64,000 nt of DNA from Colwellia marinimaniae (GTDB lineage: Bacteria; Pseudomonadota; Gammaproteobacteria; Enterobacterales; Alteromonadaceae), in assembly GCF_002207865.1 (NCBI RefSeq), contig NZ_BDQM01000010.1:1-64000 (forward strand), read 5' to 3'. The first letter of the stretch is position 1. Each line of letters starts with the position of its first letter. A program made the position numbers and the translations under genes. Below the pieces are notes generated by a model that did no database searches, was not told where the DNA came from, and saw only the letters and a program-made list of their open reading frames with translations. Below are positions 1-7,584 of this stretch, piece after piece.

Positions 1-343
1 GTAACTTCGGGAATGACGAAGGGGTAACTTCGGAAATAACGAGGTGTAACTTCAGAAATAACGAGGGTGTAACTTCGTAAATGACGGAGAGTGTAACTTC
101 GGGAATGACGGAGGGTGTAACTTCGTAAATGACGGAGGGTGTAACTTCTGAAATGACGAAGGGTGTAACTTCTGAAATGACGAGGGTGTAACTTCTGAAA
201 TGACGAAGGGTGTAACTTCGGGAATGACGGAGGGGTAACTTCGGGAATGACTGCGGCGAAACTACGAGGATGGATTATGGTTATGACGGCGTATGTAATA
301 CGTGGGAAAGGGAGTTTTATCGCTTTAGATACTGGTCCCCCTT
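1..343 (+). repeat. Degenerate tandem array (copy 1) of a 22-24 bp repeat
   Basis: About eleven head-to-tail units of the form gtaacttcgggaatgacgga with a 2-4 base variable joint fill positions 1-250. The window starts inside the array, so its left end is not seen. From about 250 the units decay into a tail containing aatgactgcggcgaaac, then a module at 312-343 (gttttatcgctttag followed by tactgg and cccc) that recurs beside array 5 at 16518-16547. The tail ends just before the stop codon of the minus-strand gene at 350. No unique spacers separate the units, so this is not a CRISPR. Confidence 0.9.
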
Positions 344-349
344 AATCCC

Positions 350-1327
350 TTAGAATTTGTGGTTCATACTTAAAATATCGTCTTTAAACATAGTTTCCGC
401 AACGATAAGCTCTAAATCTGTCGAGTGATTTTTATGCCAATACCAAAATTTAGGGGCTGGCTCTCCATTGGGTTTGGAATGATAGCAAACAACTTTATGT
501 TTCCCGTGCTTATCTATCCCATACACTATCAGATCAGATAGCAATCCTCCTTTTAGTGATGTCAGGTCTTTCATCGCCTGATACACAGCTTCCTCAACGG
601 ATAGGCCAATCTTCATATATTGTACAACAGCAAAGGCAGTGTTTGCTCTTAAAGCCATTTCCCCTGTATTTGTACATGCGGCAGCACCCCACTGATTATC
701 CGCATAGAAGCCTGCACCACATATAGGGGAATCCCCCACGCGTCCGGGATATTTAAGTGGCCAACCGGATGTACTCGTTCCAACTGCAATATTTTCTTTG
801 TGGTCTTTTGCCATATATATTGTTGTATCTTTAAACAGATGTCCATGCGCCCCTAATATCGCCTTTTTACACCACTGAGCTAATGCGACTTTGTCTGATA
901 AAACTGAGGGATCTTCATTAACATAGGATTTAAAAAGTTCGCGCCATTGATCTTCTGATTTTCTTAATCGTGGTGAGCGCTGAGGAATATTTTTTTCTCT
1001 GGCATATCGCTCGGCTCCTTCAGCAACTAACATACAATGTGGTGAATCGTGCAATATAGCAGCCGCAATTTTTATGGCATTAACATATTTTTTAATGCCA
1101 GCAACCGCACCAAAATCAATGTTTTCACCATCCATAATTGCTGCATCAAGTGTCACATCGCCGCCAATATCCGCTAGGCCTCCCAGTCCGACAATTTTGG
1201 AATGAGGGTCTTCCTCAACCATAGATATTCCTGCAACGATTGAGTTTATAGCTGTATTGTTATTGTTTAGCAATTCGACTGCTTGGTCGACTCCCGCCTT
1301 TCCATCTTCGTTGGCTAATAAAAACAT
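350..1327 (-). CDS. N4-(beta-N-acetylglucosaminyl)-L-asparaginase-like Ntn hydrolase
   Basis: 325 residues of the glycosylasparaginase (asparaginase 2) family, which hydrolyses the glycan-asparagine bond after self-cleavage before a catalytic threonine. An ungapped alignment with remembered family members puts D167-T168 at the cleavage point, T168 being the nucleophile. The family blocks TLDAAIMDG (59-67), GTSTSG (183-188), GRVGDSP (195-201) and GAGFYAD (204-210) are present. The usual His before the Asp is Lys166. There is no signal peptide, unlike many bacterial and the lysosomal enzymes, so a cytoplasmic location is inferred. The start ATG has GGAGGT seven bases upstream. The physiological substrate is unknown; isoaspartyl peptide or asparagine hydrolysis cannot be excluded. 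It stands alone between array 1 and a gene scrap. Confidence 0.85.
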   Translation of the reverse strand: MFLLANEDGKAGVDQAVELLNNNNTAINSIVAGISMVEEDPHSKIVGLGGLADIGGDVTLDAAIMDGENIDFGAVAGIKKYVNAIKIAAAILHDSPHCMLVAEGAERYAREKNIPQRSPRLRKSEDQWRELFKSYVNEDPSVLSDKVALAQWCKKAILGAHGHLFKDTTIYMAKDHKENIAVGTSTSGWPLKYPGRVGDSPICGAGFYADNQWGAAACTNTGEMALRANTAFAVVQYMKIGLSVEEAVYQAMKDLTSLKGGLLSDLIVYGIDKHGKHKVVCYHSKPNGEPAPKFWYWHKNHSTDLELIVAETMFKDDILSMNHKF

Positions 1328-1420
1328 ATTACCTCCACTTTTATTCTAGAGACTCGTATAGATGTTTATATCTTATTTTATAATTGTATTCATTTATTCA
1401 GTAGAATATAGCTGAATATA

Positions 1421-1472
1421 GCAGACACCCACTCAAATCTTATTTCTATTTGAGTGGGTGTCTGCAGTTTTT
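1421..1472 (+). terminator. Perfect 18-bp inverted repeat with T-run
   Basis: Arms 1421-1438 (GCAGACACCCACTCAAAT) and 1448-1465 are perfect reverse complements around a 9-base loop, followed by AG and six T. This has the form of a rho-independent terminator on the + strand, but no + strand gene precedes it. It may belong to a lost gene or an unannotated transcript. Confidence 0.6.
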
Positions 1473-1474
1473 TC

Positions 1475-1572
1475 ATTAATCAGATAAACAGTGTGATGGG
1501 GAAATAGCTGACGAAATGACTCAATATTCGCGGCAACTCCCTCTCCGATTTACTACCCAAAATAAAAATGCT
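1475..1572 (-). pseudogene. Scrap of an alpha/beta hydrolase gene
   Basis: Positions 1475-1572 match the internal part of the intact alpha/beta hydrolase gene at about 10611-10710 at roughly 80 percent by eye, in the same orientation (shared run attaatcagataaac, then gtgtgatg and ggaaatagctga). The remainder of the gene is missing, so this is a remnant of a second copy. The rest of the 1328-1745 gap holds the inverted repeat at 1421-1465 and AT-rich sequence with nothing else recognisable. Confidence 0.75.
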
Positions 1573-1745
1573 TGACCATTCTCGCAGTGTATAGTTTGAT
1601 CTACCTTCATACTCAGGTAATACCATGTGTATTAATAAATATCTATTTGAAAAGAGTAATTAACACTATAGATAGTAGCGCTAAACCTGAATATAAAGAT
1701 CGTAGTCACAGCTCGTAATCAGTTTTCTAATTAATTAGGTAATAT

Positions 1746-2759
1746 ATGTTTTTCGTAAAATTTCTAGAGAGTATTTTTGCCAACAGCCTTAAAGATAAGC
1801 CGGGGCCATCTTTCGCTTACGCTTATCTTTTGTCTTGGATTGTTGTTAATTACGAATACCCACTAATGCTTTTATCAACAAAAGGTGAACTGGCAGTTAA
1901 AATTACTGCACTAAAAACCATAGAAGCGGCCCCAAGTTATTGGATACCCATTATTTTAGCCTTAGCTGTTGTTATTTTTAAGCCCTTACTAAACAATATA
2001 GGGTTACTTTCACGCGAAGGTTTTGACAAATTAACTCAAATCATATTAACAAAACTAAATATAAAATCTTACCGAACGGAAGAAGAGTTTCAAGCCATTG
2101 TTACAGCCAAAGAGGTTATAGTAACTGAAAACAGCAAACTCAGAGGCGAGTTATCAATAACCACGCAGGCAAAAGAAGACTTAGTTAAAGAGGTAAGATA
2201 TTCAAAAGCAGAGTTTGATAATCTCACATCTGAAAACTCCAATACAAAAACAGAATTTGACTTACTAGCGATCAAGTATAAGGAAATTGGCGCGGAACTT
2301 GCCATCCTAAAAGAAGAACACAATAAGGTTACTGAAAAATTCAGAAGCGTAACTGTTCATATTGCGAAAATCACAAAGCAAAAGGAGCAACTCGAAATTG
2401 AAATCAAAGAGTACAGTAAAAAGATTATCCAATTATCAGGAGACCTGAATGATAAAGAGCAGCAATTAGATTTTCTATCGGAAGATGTCGATAAATACAC
2501 CAGCCTCACAAATACTACCAATAAAGAAAACTCTAAACTTCACAGCTCTCTTATAGATAACAGGCAACGGATTGCTTCCCTCAAAGCTGACTTGCAGAGA
2601 CTAAATCAAGAGAAAGCAGCTTTTAAAATAAGTCCTAAGAAAACATTAAGTAAAGCTAATGTAGTACGAATACAGCAATTATTGAATGCCAATCCCCGTA
2701 TGGAAGATATAGAGTTAATTCAGCTATTAAATGATGAAACATTTGCCTTAAGCGCGTGA
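1746..2759 (+). CDS. Membrane-anchored long coiled-coil protein, family not recognised
   Basis: 337 residues that I cannot assign to a family. Two hydrophobic segments, about residues 22-44 (containing YAYLLSWIVV) and 65-84 (WIPIILALAVVIF), suggest a membrane hairpin at the N terminus. From about residue 95 to 300 the sequence is rich in E, K, Q, L and I with heptad-like spacing, so a long coiled coil is likely. A short globular tail (about 300-337, containing VRIQQLLNANPRMEDIELIQLL) looks helical and could be a small helical domain. No enzyme motif is seen. The ATG follows an AT-rich leader with no strong ribosome binding site. It is flanked by two gene scraps, consistent with an accessory location. 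A role as a scaffold or sensor tether is only a guess. Confidence 0.7.
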   Translation: MFFVKFLESIFANSLKDKPGPSFAYAYLLSWIVVNYEYPLMLLSTKGELAVKITALKTIEAAPSYWIPIILALAVVIFKPLLNNIGLLSREGFDKLTQIILTKLNIKSYRTEEEFQAIVTAKEVIVTENSKLRGELSITTQAKEDLVKEVRYSKAEFDNLTSENSNTKTEFDLLAIKYKEIGAELAILKEEHNKVTEKFRSVTVHIAKITKQKEQLEIEIKEYSKKIIQLSGDLNDKEQQLDFLSEDVDKYTSLTNTTNKENSKLHSSLIDNRQRIASLKADLQRLNQEKAAFKISPKKTLSKANVVRIQQLLNANPRMEDIELIQLLNDETFALSA

Positions 2760-2789
2760 TTTAACCAAACGGATTATTTTAATAAAGGG

Positions 2790-2974
2790 AGTCATAATAA
2801 AATTAAATACTCATCACGCCCTGAGCCGGCGCCAATATCTAAAATACGTGCATTAGGATTATTGATAATGGCAGGTAATAATTGATGTCAACTTTGATGT
2901 ACCTGATCAAATGATGTTGATAGGTATTGCTGGGCTAGTGCTTCTGCATTTTCATTATAAAATTTGGCTGTCAC
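2790..2974 (-). pseudogene. Remnant of a class I SAM-dependent methyltransferase
   Basis: Read on the minus strand from a GTG at 2974, the frame gives TAKFYNENAEALAQQYLS then FDQVHQS, a TGA stop at 2888-2890, and in the same frame HQLLPAIINNPNARILDIG and AGSGRDEYL, ending at a second stop near 2795. ILDIGAGSGRD is motif I of class I methyltransferases, and intact relatives have a Trp or other residue where the TGA lies, so a single G-to-A change would explain the stop. Everything after motif I is gone. Between 2975 and 3236 I see only AT-rich sequence without a gene. Confidence 0.75.
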
Positions 2975-3236
2975 TTACATCATGCTAAATGTACTTACGT
3001 TCACAAAATCATTCATCCATGTGAATAAGATAACAGTGCCAAATTAAAGAGTTGTTGTCAAAACATAACCAATGAAAACTTATTTAATATCAATTGATTA
3101 TTTGCAATAATATTTATAAATTCTTTGTTCTCGGCTATTAAGTGATTTAAAAATGCTATTTTGCCAAGAAGGCAGCCTTGGTATCATTATTTGTCTGACA
3201 ACTTGCTACACAATTAATAACAATTTTTAGCTGTTC

Positions 3237-3446
3237 TTAATTTAGGTTGCGTCTAGCTAATCTTTCCTTTCGCATTATGATTAGTTCCTTATTTTTTAGT
3301 TTTTCTTTCATTTCCACAAGCCAAGCCAAATAGATTAACGGCCCTCCTCCTATGATCATAAATATGACTGTTGCTGTTATACCCATAGCACCGGAGTAGA
3401 CACCAACGAAAATAAAAAGTAGTAATATGCTTGTCGTTTCTTTCAT
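3237..3446 (-). CDS. Small inner-membrane protein, unknown
   Basis: 69 residues starting MKETTSILLLF. A hydrophobic N-terminal two thirds (about residues 6-40, rich in I, V, F and G) could form one or two membrane segments, followed by a strongly charged cytoplasmic tail (KEKLKNKELIIMRKERLARR). The start was chosen because its ATG overlaps the stop codon of the upstream gene as TAATG, a translational coupling arrangement, with AAGAGA nearby. A longer frame from 3476 exists but would lie inside the upstream gene. No known family is recognised; the pair is probably a two-gene operon. Confidence 0.55.
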   Translation of the reverse strand: MKETTSILLLFIFVGVYSGAMGITATVIFMIIGGGPLIYLAWLVEMKEKLKNKELIIMRKERLARRNLN

Positions 3447-3883
3447 TATATATTCTCTTGTGAGTTTGATAACCAAGACAAAGCATCATTATGATTGTCA
3501 AAGAAGTTAGATTGAGTATTACTAAATGTTATATGTGAAACTTCAAGAAGGTGTTCTTGAACAGAGTTTTTTACAATTACCGCTTCAAATTTTTGATTGT
3601 TTTTTTCTGACCATATATTTAATTTTTTCATTCCATTTAGCATTTCTGGCGGCCCTAACTCCCAATGTGTTAAATCGATTATGGATGACCAACTTTTATG
3701 TTTCAGTTTTTCAGCTTGAACTTTAAATTCTTTCAAACATGAAATAGCCGTTTCTATATTCCATGCATCATAGGCCTTTACGGTGAGAACTTGATTATGA
3801 ATGGTTATTGAATAGCTACCATGTTGAGATAAAGCCTTTCTATTATCCGTAGCTTCGATTGTGTTTGTTAGTAAAATGCTCAT
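3446..3883 (-). CDS. STAS/SpoIIAA-like small protein
   Basis: 145 residues. After a short leader, a region from about residue 22 to 140 alternates beta-like (YSITIHNQVLTVKAY, SSIIDLTHW, FEAVIVKN) and helical stretches, which resembles the STAS/SpoIIAA-like fold of small proteins common in marine gammaproteobacteria. This is a fold-level impression, not a motif match. The gene is coupled by a one-base overlap to the small membrane protein downstream. It is transcribed divergently from the Crp/Fnr-type regulator at 3984 across a gap of 100 bases, so the regulator may control it. The function is unknown. Confidence 0.6.
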   Translation of the reverse strand: MSILLTNTIEATDNRKALSQHGSYSITIHNQVLTVKAYDAWNIETAISCLKEFKVQAEKLKHKSWSSIIDLTHWELGPPEMLNGMKKLNIWSEKNNQKFEAVIVKNSVQEHLLEVSHITFSNTQSNFFDNHNDALSWLSNSQENI

Positions 3884-3983
3884 CGCTAAATTGCAGAACT
3901 ATATCATTCGATTAAATAGGATAAGTATTGTAGATTGTATTAATCTGGGAATATGTTCCTTGCCGAACACTTTAGGGAAAATC

Positions 3984-4679
3984 ATGACAAGTACACGTTC
4001 TTCAAATACTTTGTTACAGGATATACCACCGCAGTTGCTTAATTATTTTGAAGAGGAAGATTTCAAAACAACAACACTGAAAAAAGTTAAACTAACGACC
4101 GGCTTTTTTAATTTTTCAGGGCTTATTTACCTAAAAAAAGGTCGATTTTCTTTTTCTCTGCCCCAGCGGAATTTGGATACTTTATATAGTTTTATTATTG
4201 AACAGAACGGTTGGTTTGGTGGCTTAACATTGATGCAATTACCTCACCCGTTTTTATTGATAAATGAAATTGAGCCTGTTGAATTATTGTATATACCTAA
4301 AGACCGATTAACAAAAATTGCTGATGCACATCCCTTAATATATAAATGGTTGCTTAATATTGCGGCTCACAATATCCCTCAATGGCTGCAAGTACCCATA
4401 ATTGCCTTATCGAATAAAAATATTAGAGTACTTTATTGTTTGGCAACTTTACTGCCTTTGAATAAACGTGATTTTAGCCTTATTGAAATTGATGCAAGCC
4501 AGCAAAAAATTAGCGATATCTGCGGCTTGTCTAGACCAAGAGTTAATCAAGTATTGAAAAAACTTGAGCAGCAAGAGTTGATTAAAGTGCAACATAAAAA
4601 AATCATAATTCAAAGCACTACGGCTTTATTTAAACTGTTAGATGAAGCTAACTTGTGTTTTTATGATCCTCGTGAATAA
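3984..4679 (+). CDS. Crp/Fnr-family transcriptional regulator
   Basis: 231 residues from the ATG at 3984, which has TAGGGA six bases upstream; an in-frame ATG at 3861 would overlap the divergent gene and is less likely. The N-terminal 130 residues have the layout of a cyclic-nucleotide-binding-like beta barrel (for example SGLIYLKKGRFSFSLPQ and GWFGGLTLM). The C terminus carries a winged helix with the recognition helix in SDICGLSRPRVNQVLKKLEQ, followed by the wing LIKVQHKKIII. No N-terminal cysteine cluster for an Fe-S sensor is seen, so it is not an FNR proper. It is probably a local regulator of the divergent STAS-like operon and of itself; the effector is unknown. Confidence 0.8.
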   Translation: MTSTRSSNTLLQDIPPQLLNYFEEEDFKTTTLKKVKLTTGFFNFSGLIYLKKGRFSFSLPQRNLDTLYSFIIEQNGWFGGLTLMQLPHPFLLINEIEPVELLYIPKDRLTKIADAHPLIYKWLLNIAAHNIPQWLQVPIIALSNKNIRVLYCLATLLPLNKRDFSLIEIDASQQKISDICGLSRPRVNQVLKKLEQQELIKVQHKKIIIQSTTALFKLLDEANLCFYDPRE

Positions 4680-4870
4680 CCTATTTTGTAAACAAGAGAC
4701 GTTATTAATCGCATAGAGAACGTGATCCTTTCGCGACGGTATTTTGAGTCTGCTATTACTTCCATTCTGACAAAAAGAAAGTACACAATAATTGTAATTT
4801 ATCAATAACTTGAATTAAAACCCAAACCATAAATACCCTATAAGTTAAAGTTTAGTGGTTTTAAGAGAAT

Positions 4871-4980
4871 GGATTCCCGATCAGTAACTTCGGGAATGAC
4901 GGAAGGCGTAACTTCGGAAATGACGAAGGATGTAACTTCGGGAATGACGAAGGGGTAACTACGAGAATGACGAAGCTAGT
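4871..4980 (+). repeat. Tandem repeat array (copy 2) with hairpin head
   Basis: The array opens with an inverted repeat, ATTCCCGA (4873-4880) and TCGGGAAT (4890-4897), around a 9-base loop. The right arm lies inside the first of four 22-24 bp units (gtaacttcgggaatgacgg type). It has the same orientation as array 1. The last unit is altered (gtaactacgagaatgacg). From 4981 to 5130 no gene is seen; short frames there look like relics. The 190 bases before the array (4680-4870) hold nothing recognisable. Confidence 0.85.
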
Positions 4981-5130
4981 TATGATGCTATGAGTTTATC
5001 AGAGCAGCCATTGATGCCGAGGATAATACCTCAAGCCGGCCACAACATTTCGCTGGTTGGGGACCGTTAACTTAGCCCTCGGCAGTTATTTTGGCGACGA
5101 TGACATGATGATGATCAGTCTTGAAGCGAC

Positions 5131-5293
5131 TAATACCAATTCCATTAAATTATTGCCCACTTGTGCTGGTTAAAATACGTCATGTCAGTGTTGCTCTCAA
5201 TCCCAATAGCCAGCTATTGCTCAATCGAGCGCCTTGCCCTGATTTATTTTTCCTATGCACAACAAGATCACAAACTTAATGAAAATGGTATAA
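5131..5293. mobile_element. MITE-like element flanked by TAA
   Basis: The element spans 5134-5290. It begins TACCAATTCCATTAAATT and ends with the reverse complement of TACCATTTTCATTAAG, so it has imperfect terminal inverted repeats of about 17 bp. TAA is present directly at both flanks (5131-5133 and 5291-5293), which fits a 3-bp target duplication. It encodes nothing. Its left end is shared with 25398-25441 and is related to the longer element at 17272. Positions 5294-5414 lie between it and the permease gene and hold no gene. Confidence 0.75.
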
Positions 5294-5414
5294 TCTAGGT
5301 GATAAAACCTAGACCCCAGCGTCACAATCACTGATTGCGACAGGTCGCAGTAACCAAATGAAGTTTACTACTTTGCGGTGGTGTTATTTACTTATCACAA
5401 AAAGTTTAAGGACA

Positions 5415-6905
5415 TTAAGCGGTTAGGATACGATCTAACGCTAAATAACGTCTTAAACGGAGTGATATGCTATTGACCAACATATTAAGTGCGGCGGTCA
5501 CTAAAATTAAGATCAAGGCGACATCAAAAAATAGTGCTTCAAAGGCTGAATCAATATAAAAACCGATCGTGGTGACCCCAAGCATCCCTAAAATGGCACT
5601 TTCACGCAATATGACTTCAAAGCGATAGAAAATCAGGCTGATAAAGCTTGGATATATCTGTGGCTGGAGCTCATAAGCCCACAAATTTAAACCGTTAGGT
5701 CGATCGACTCGCAGCGGGACTGTATCGGCACGATGTGCCAACAAATAACCAATAATTGCGCCATTATGCAGGGCCAATGCCAATATTGCCGGGAGCATTG
5801 ACGGGCCAATGATTAGCATAATCACAAAAGCCAGGATAATTTCTGGCGTCGAACGCATGACGATTAATAAACCGTGCCCCAAGATATAACCACGACCAAT
5901 AATTGCTCTAGAGGCCAGCGGCCAAGTTAACAGCGCTATCACGCCGCAACACAGCAACGCACTAACACTAAGTAATAAGCTAGCCCCAATCCCTGGTAGA
6001 ATTTGACCTGATACTAAATCGCCAAACCACTGACTTAAGTGACTTAGATTAAGCGTAGGCTCAAGCAATGGCTGTGGCACAATATCTTGAGTGATAAAAC
6101 GCACTAGGTATTTAAACTCAAGCTGTGACTGCCAAGGTAAATAGACGATGGCCGCAATGAGGTAGAGCAATACTAGGCGGATATTAAGCCACCATTTTAA
6201 CGTCGCTATCATGGCAAAGAACAACAATAACAACCCCGCTGCTTCGTTATATTGTCCTTGCGAAAATGCAGTTTCAAGATAATAACCCAAGGTTGGCAGC
6301 CCGATGAATCCTAATATCGCGGCACTGCGCAGTCCACATTCGAAACGGTAGCGAGTATATTGTGCAATCGCAGCCCAACAGGGAATAATACCGGTATAAA
6401 GCCAAACACTGAGGCTAGTGTCATTAATCCAATGGCGACGATCCAGTGGGCTTTGCTCCAGAATATCGCTATAAACTCGGGCAAATATTCCCGTGTAGGG
6501 TATGGCAATCGCCAAGACACCGGTAATAGAAGATAATCCGAACATTTGTAAAAATATCAACGCCCAAAATAACTCGTGAATTGAGCGAATAAAGGCACAA
6601 AAATGGCTAATCAATGGCAGATGATGTAACGGTGCCAGAAAAATCCCAAGCGTCGCGGCGATGCTAATTCCGACCACCGCAAAAAAAACCGTGGTTAGTA
6701 GTGCTTCGGCTAAATAGTCGATTTGACTAAGATCTGGACTAATAAACCCGGCTAAAATTGCTAACAACTCATCCATTGGATCCGTTGCACTGATTTCAAT
6801 GTCCGCCATCAATAACGTGATAATACCCAAGCTTGCGATAAACAAGCTGATGAGTCGATACTTTCGTGCAGTGGTGTCAACAGTGATCATAACGTGGTTA
6901 TTCAC
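5415..6905 (-). CDS. PhnE-type ABC permease, two permease domains fused in one chain
   Basis: 496 residues, about twice the usual PhnE length. The first half (to about residue 255) and the second half (about 290-496) each carry a binding-protein-dependent permease domain with its coupling region (LRSAAILGFIGLPTLGYYL and LRESAILGMLGVTTIGFYI), so the two are internal homologues. About twelve membrane segments are expected. It is the last gene of a three-gene operon with its ATPase and binding protein. The GTG start at 6905 overlaps the ATPase stop by 8 bases; an ATG at 6890 is an alternative without overlap. By family it would import a small oxyanion or phosphonate. A single chain probably supplies both halves of the membrane channel. 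Confidence 0.85.
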   Translation of the reverse strand: MNNHVMITVDTTARKYRLISLFIASLGIITLLMADIEISATDPMDELLAILAGFISPDLSQIDYLAEALLTTVFFAVVGISIAATLGIFLAPLHHLPLISHFCAFIRSIHELFWALIFLQMFGLSSITGVLAIAIPYTGIFARVYSDILEQSPLDRRHWINDTSLSVWLYTGIIPCWAAIAQYTRYRFECGLRSAAILGFIGLPTLGYYLETAFSQGQYNEAAGLLLLFFAMIATLKWWLNIRLVLLYLIAAIVYLPWQSQLEFKYLVRFITQDIVPQPLLEPTLNLSHLSQWFGDLVSGQILPGIGASLLLSVSALLCCGVIALLTWPLASRAIIGRGYILGHGLLIVMRSTPEIILAFVIMLIIGPSMLPAILALALHNGAIIGYLLAHRADTVPLRVDRPNGLNLWAYELQPQIYPSFISLIFYRFEVILRESAILGMLGVTTIGFYIDSAFEALFFDVALILILVTAALNMLVNSISLRLRRYLALDRILTA

Positions 6906-7584
6906 TGTGTTCTATGCGGTGATATATCAGTTCCAATTGCTCGGAACTTACCTCAGTAGCCGGTGTATCAAAGGCGATAGCCCCGTCCTTTATGCCAATA
7001 ATCCGATCAAACTGATTGAGGGCCATTTCTTTATTATGCAGCGCAACAACAACTGTTTGATGTTGCTCCTTAATCGCCTTTAATAGTTCAACGCTTTGTT
7101 TTGGGTCTAAGCCTGAGAATGGTTCATCACCGATAAATATTGGCAGTCGCTGATAGAGTGCCCTGCCGATGGCACATCGTTGCTGCTGCCCTCCCGATAA
7201 CTTATCAATTGATTTAAAAAGTAATCCAGTGAGTCCTAACCGTCGGGTTAGCTGTTCAACTCGGGTTTTATGCTCCGGAAATGGTCGGATCAAATTAATG
7301 ACATTATAAAAAAAACCATGTTGGTTGAGTATTCCCATGTAAATATTATGGTAAACACTCAGCGTGTCGACCAGCATCGATTTTTGCGGGCAATAGGCAA
7401 CATCGACACTGCGGCACTGATACAGGTAATTTAGCAGGGTTGACTTACCACTGCCACTGGTCCCGACAATGGCGACCTTCTCACCCTGTTTAATCATTAA
7501 ACTGAGATTAGAAAATATTGGCTGATTTTTAAATCCAATGGCTTGATTGGATAGTTTAAACACTGTCGGACAATCTTGTGTCAT
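6898..7584 (-). CDS. PhnC-type ABC transporter ATPase
   Basis: 228 residues with every ABC signature: Walker A GTSGSGKST (about 42-50), Q-loop in YCPQKSM, signature LSGGQQQR, Walker B IFIGDEP and the D-loop SGLD, and a switch His in ALHNKEM. It powers uptake by the fused permease encoded downstream and the binding protein encoded upstream. Its ATG overlaps the stop of the binding-protein gene as ATGA, so the genes are translationally coupled. It is slightly short for PhnC (usually about 250 residues), with the shortening between Walker A and the Q-loop. Confidence 0.9.
   Translation of the reverse strand: MTQDCPTVFKLSNQAIGFKNQPIFSNLSLMIKQGEKVAIVGTSGSGKSTLLNYLYQCRSVDVAYCPQKSMLVDTLSVYHNIYMGILNQHGFFYNVINLIRPFPEHKTRVEQLTRRLGLTGLLFKSIDKLSGGQQQRCAIGRALYQRLPIFIGDEPFSGLDPKQSVELLKAIKEQHQTVVVALHNKEMALNQFDRIIGIKDGAIAFDTPATEVSSEQLELIYHRIEHSE

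Noticed and set aside
1..343. CRISPR array
   Set aside because: The units are 22-24 bp and follow each other without unique spacers, they differ from one another, and no cas gene is in the window.
1..343. Protein frames through the repeat array
   Set aside because: Units of 23 and 24 bases mix, so frames break, and the repeated peptides (GVTSGMT type) are products of the repeat alone.
2888..2890. Selenocysteine or read-through at the TGA in the methyltransferase frame
   Set aside because: The gene is cut short after motif I, and intact relatives do not have Cys at this place, so a plain loss-of-function stop is simpler.
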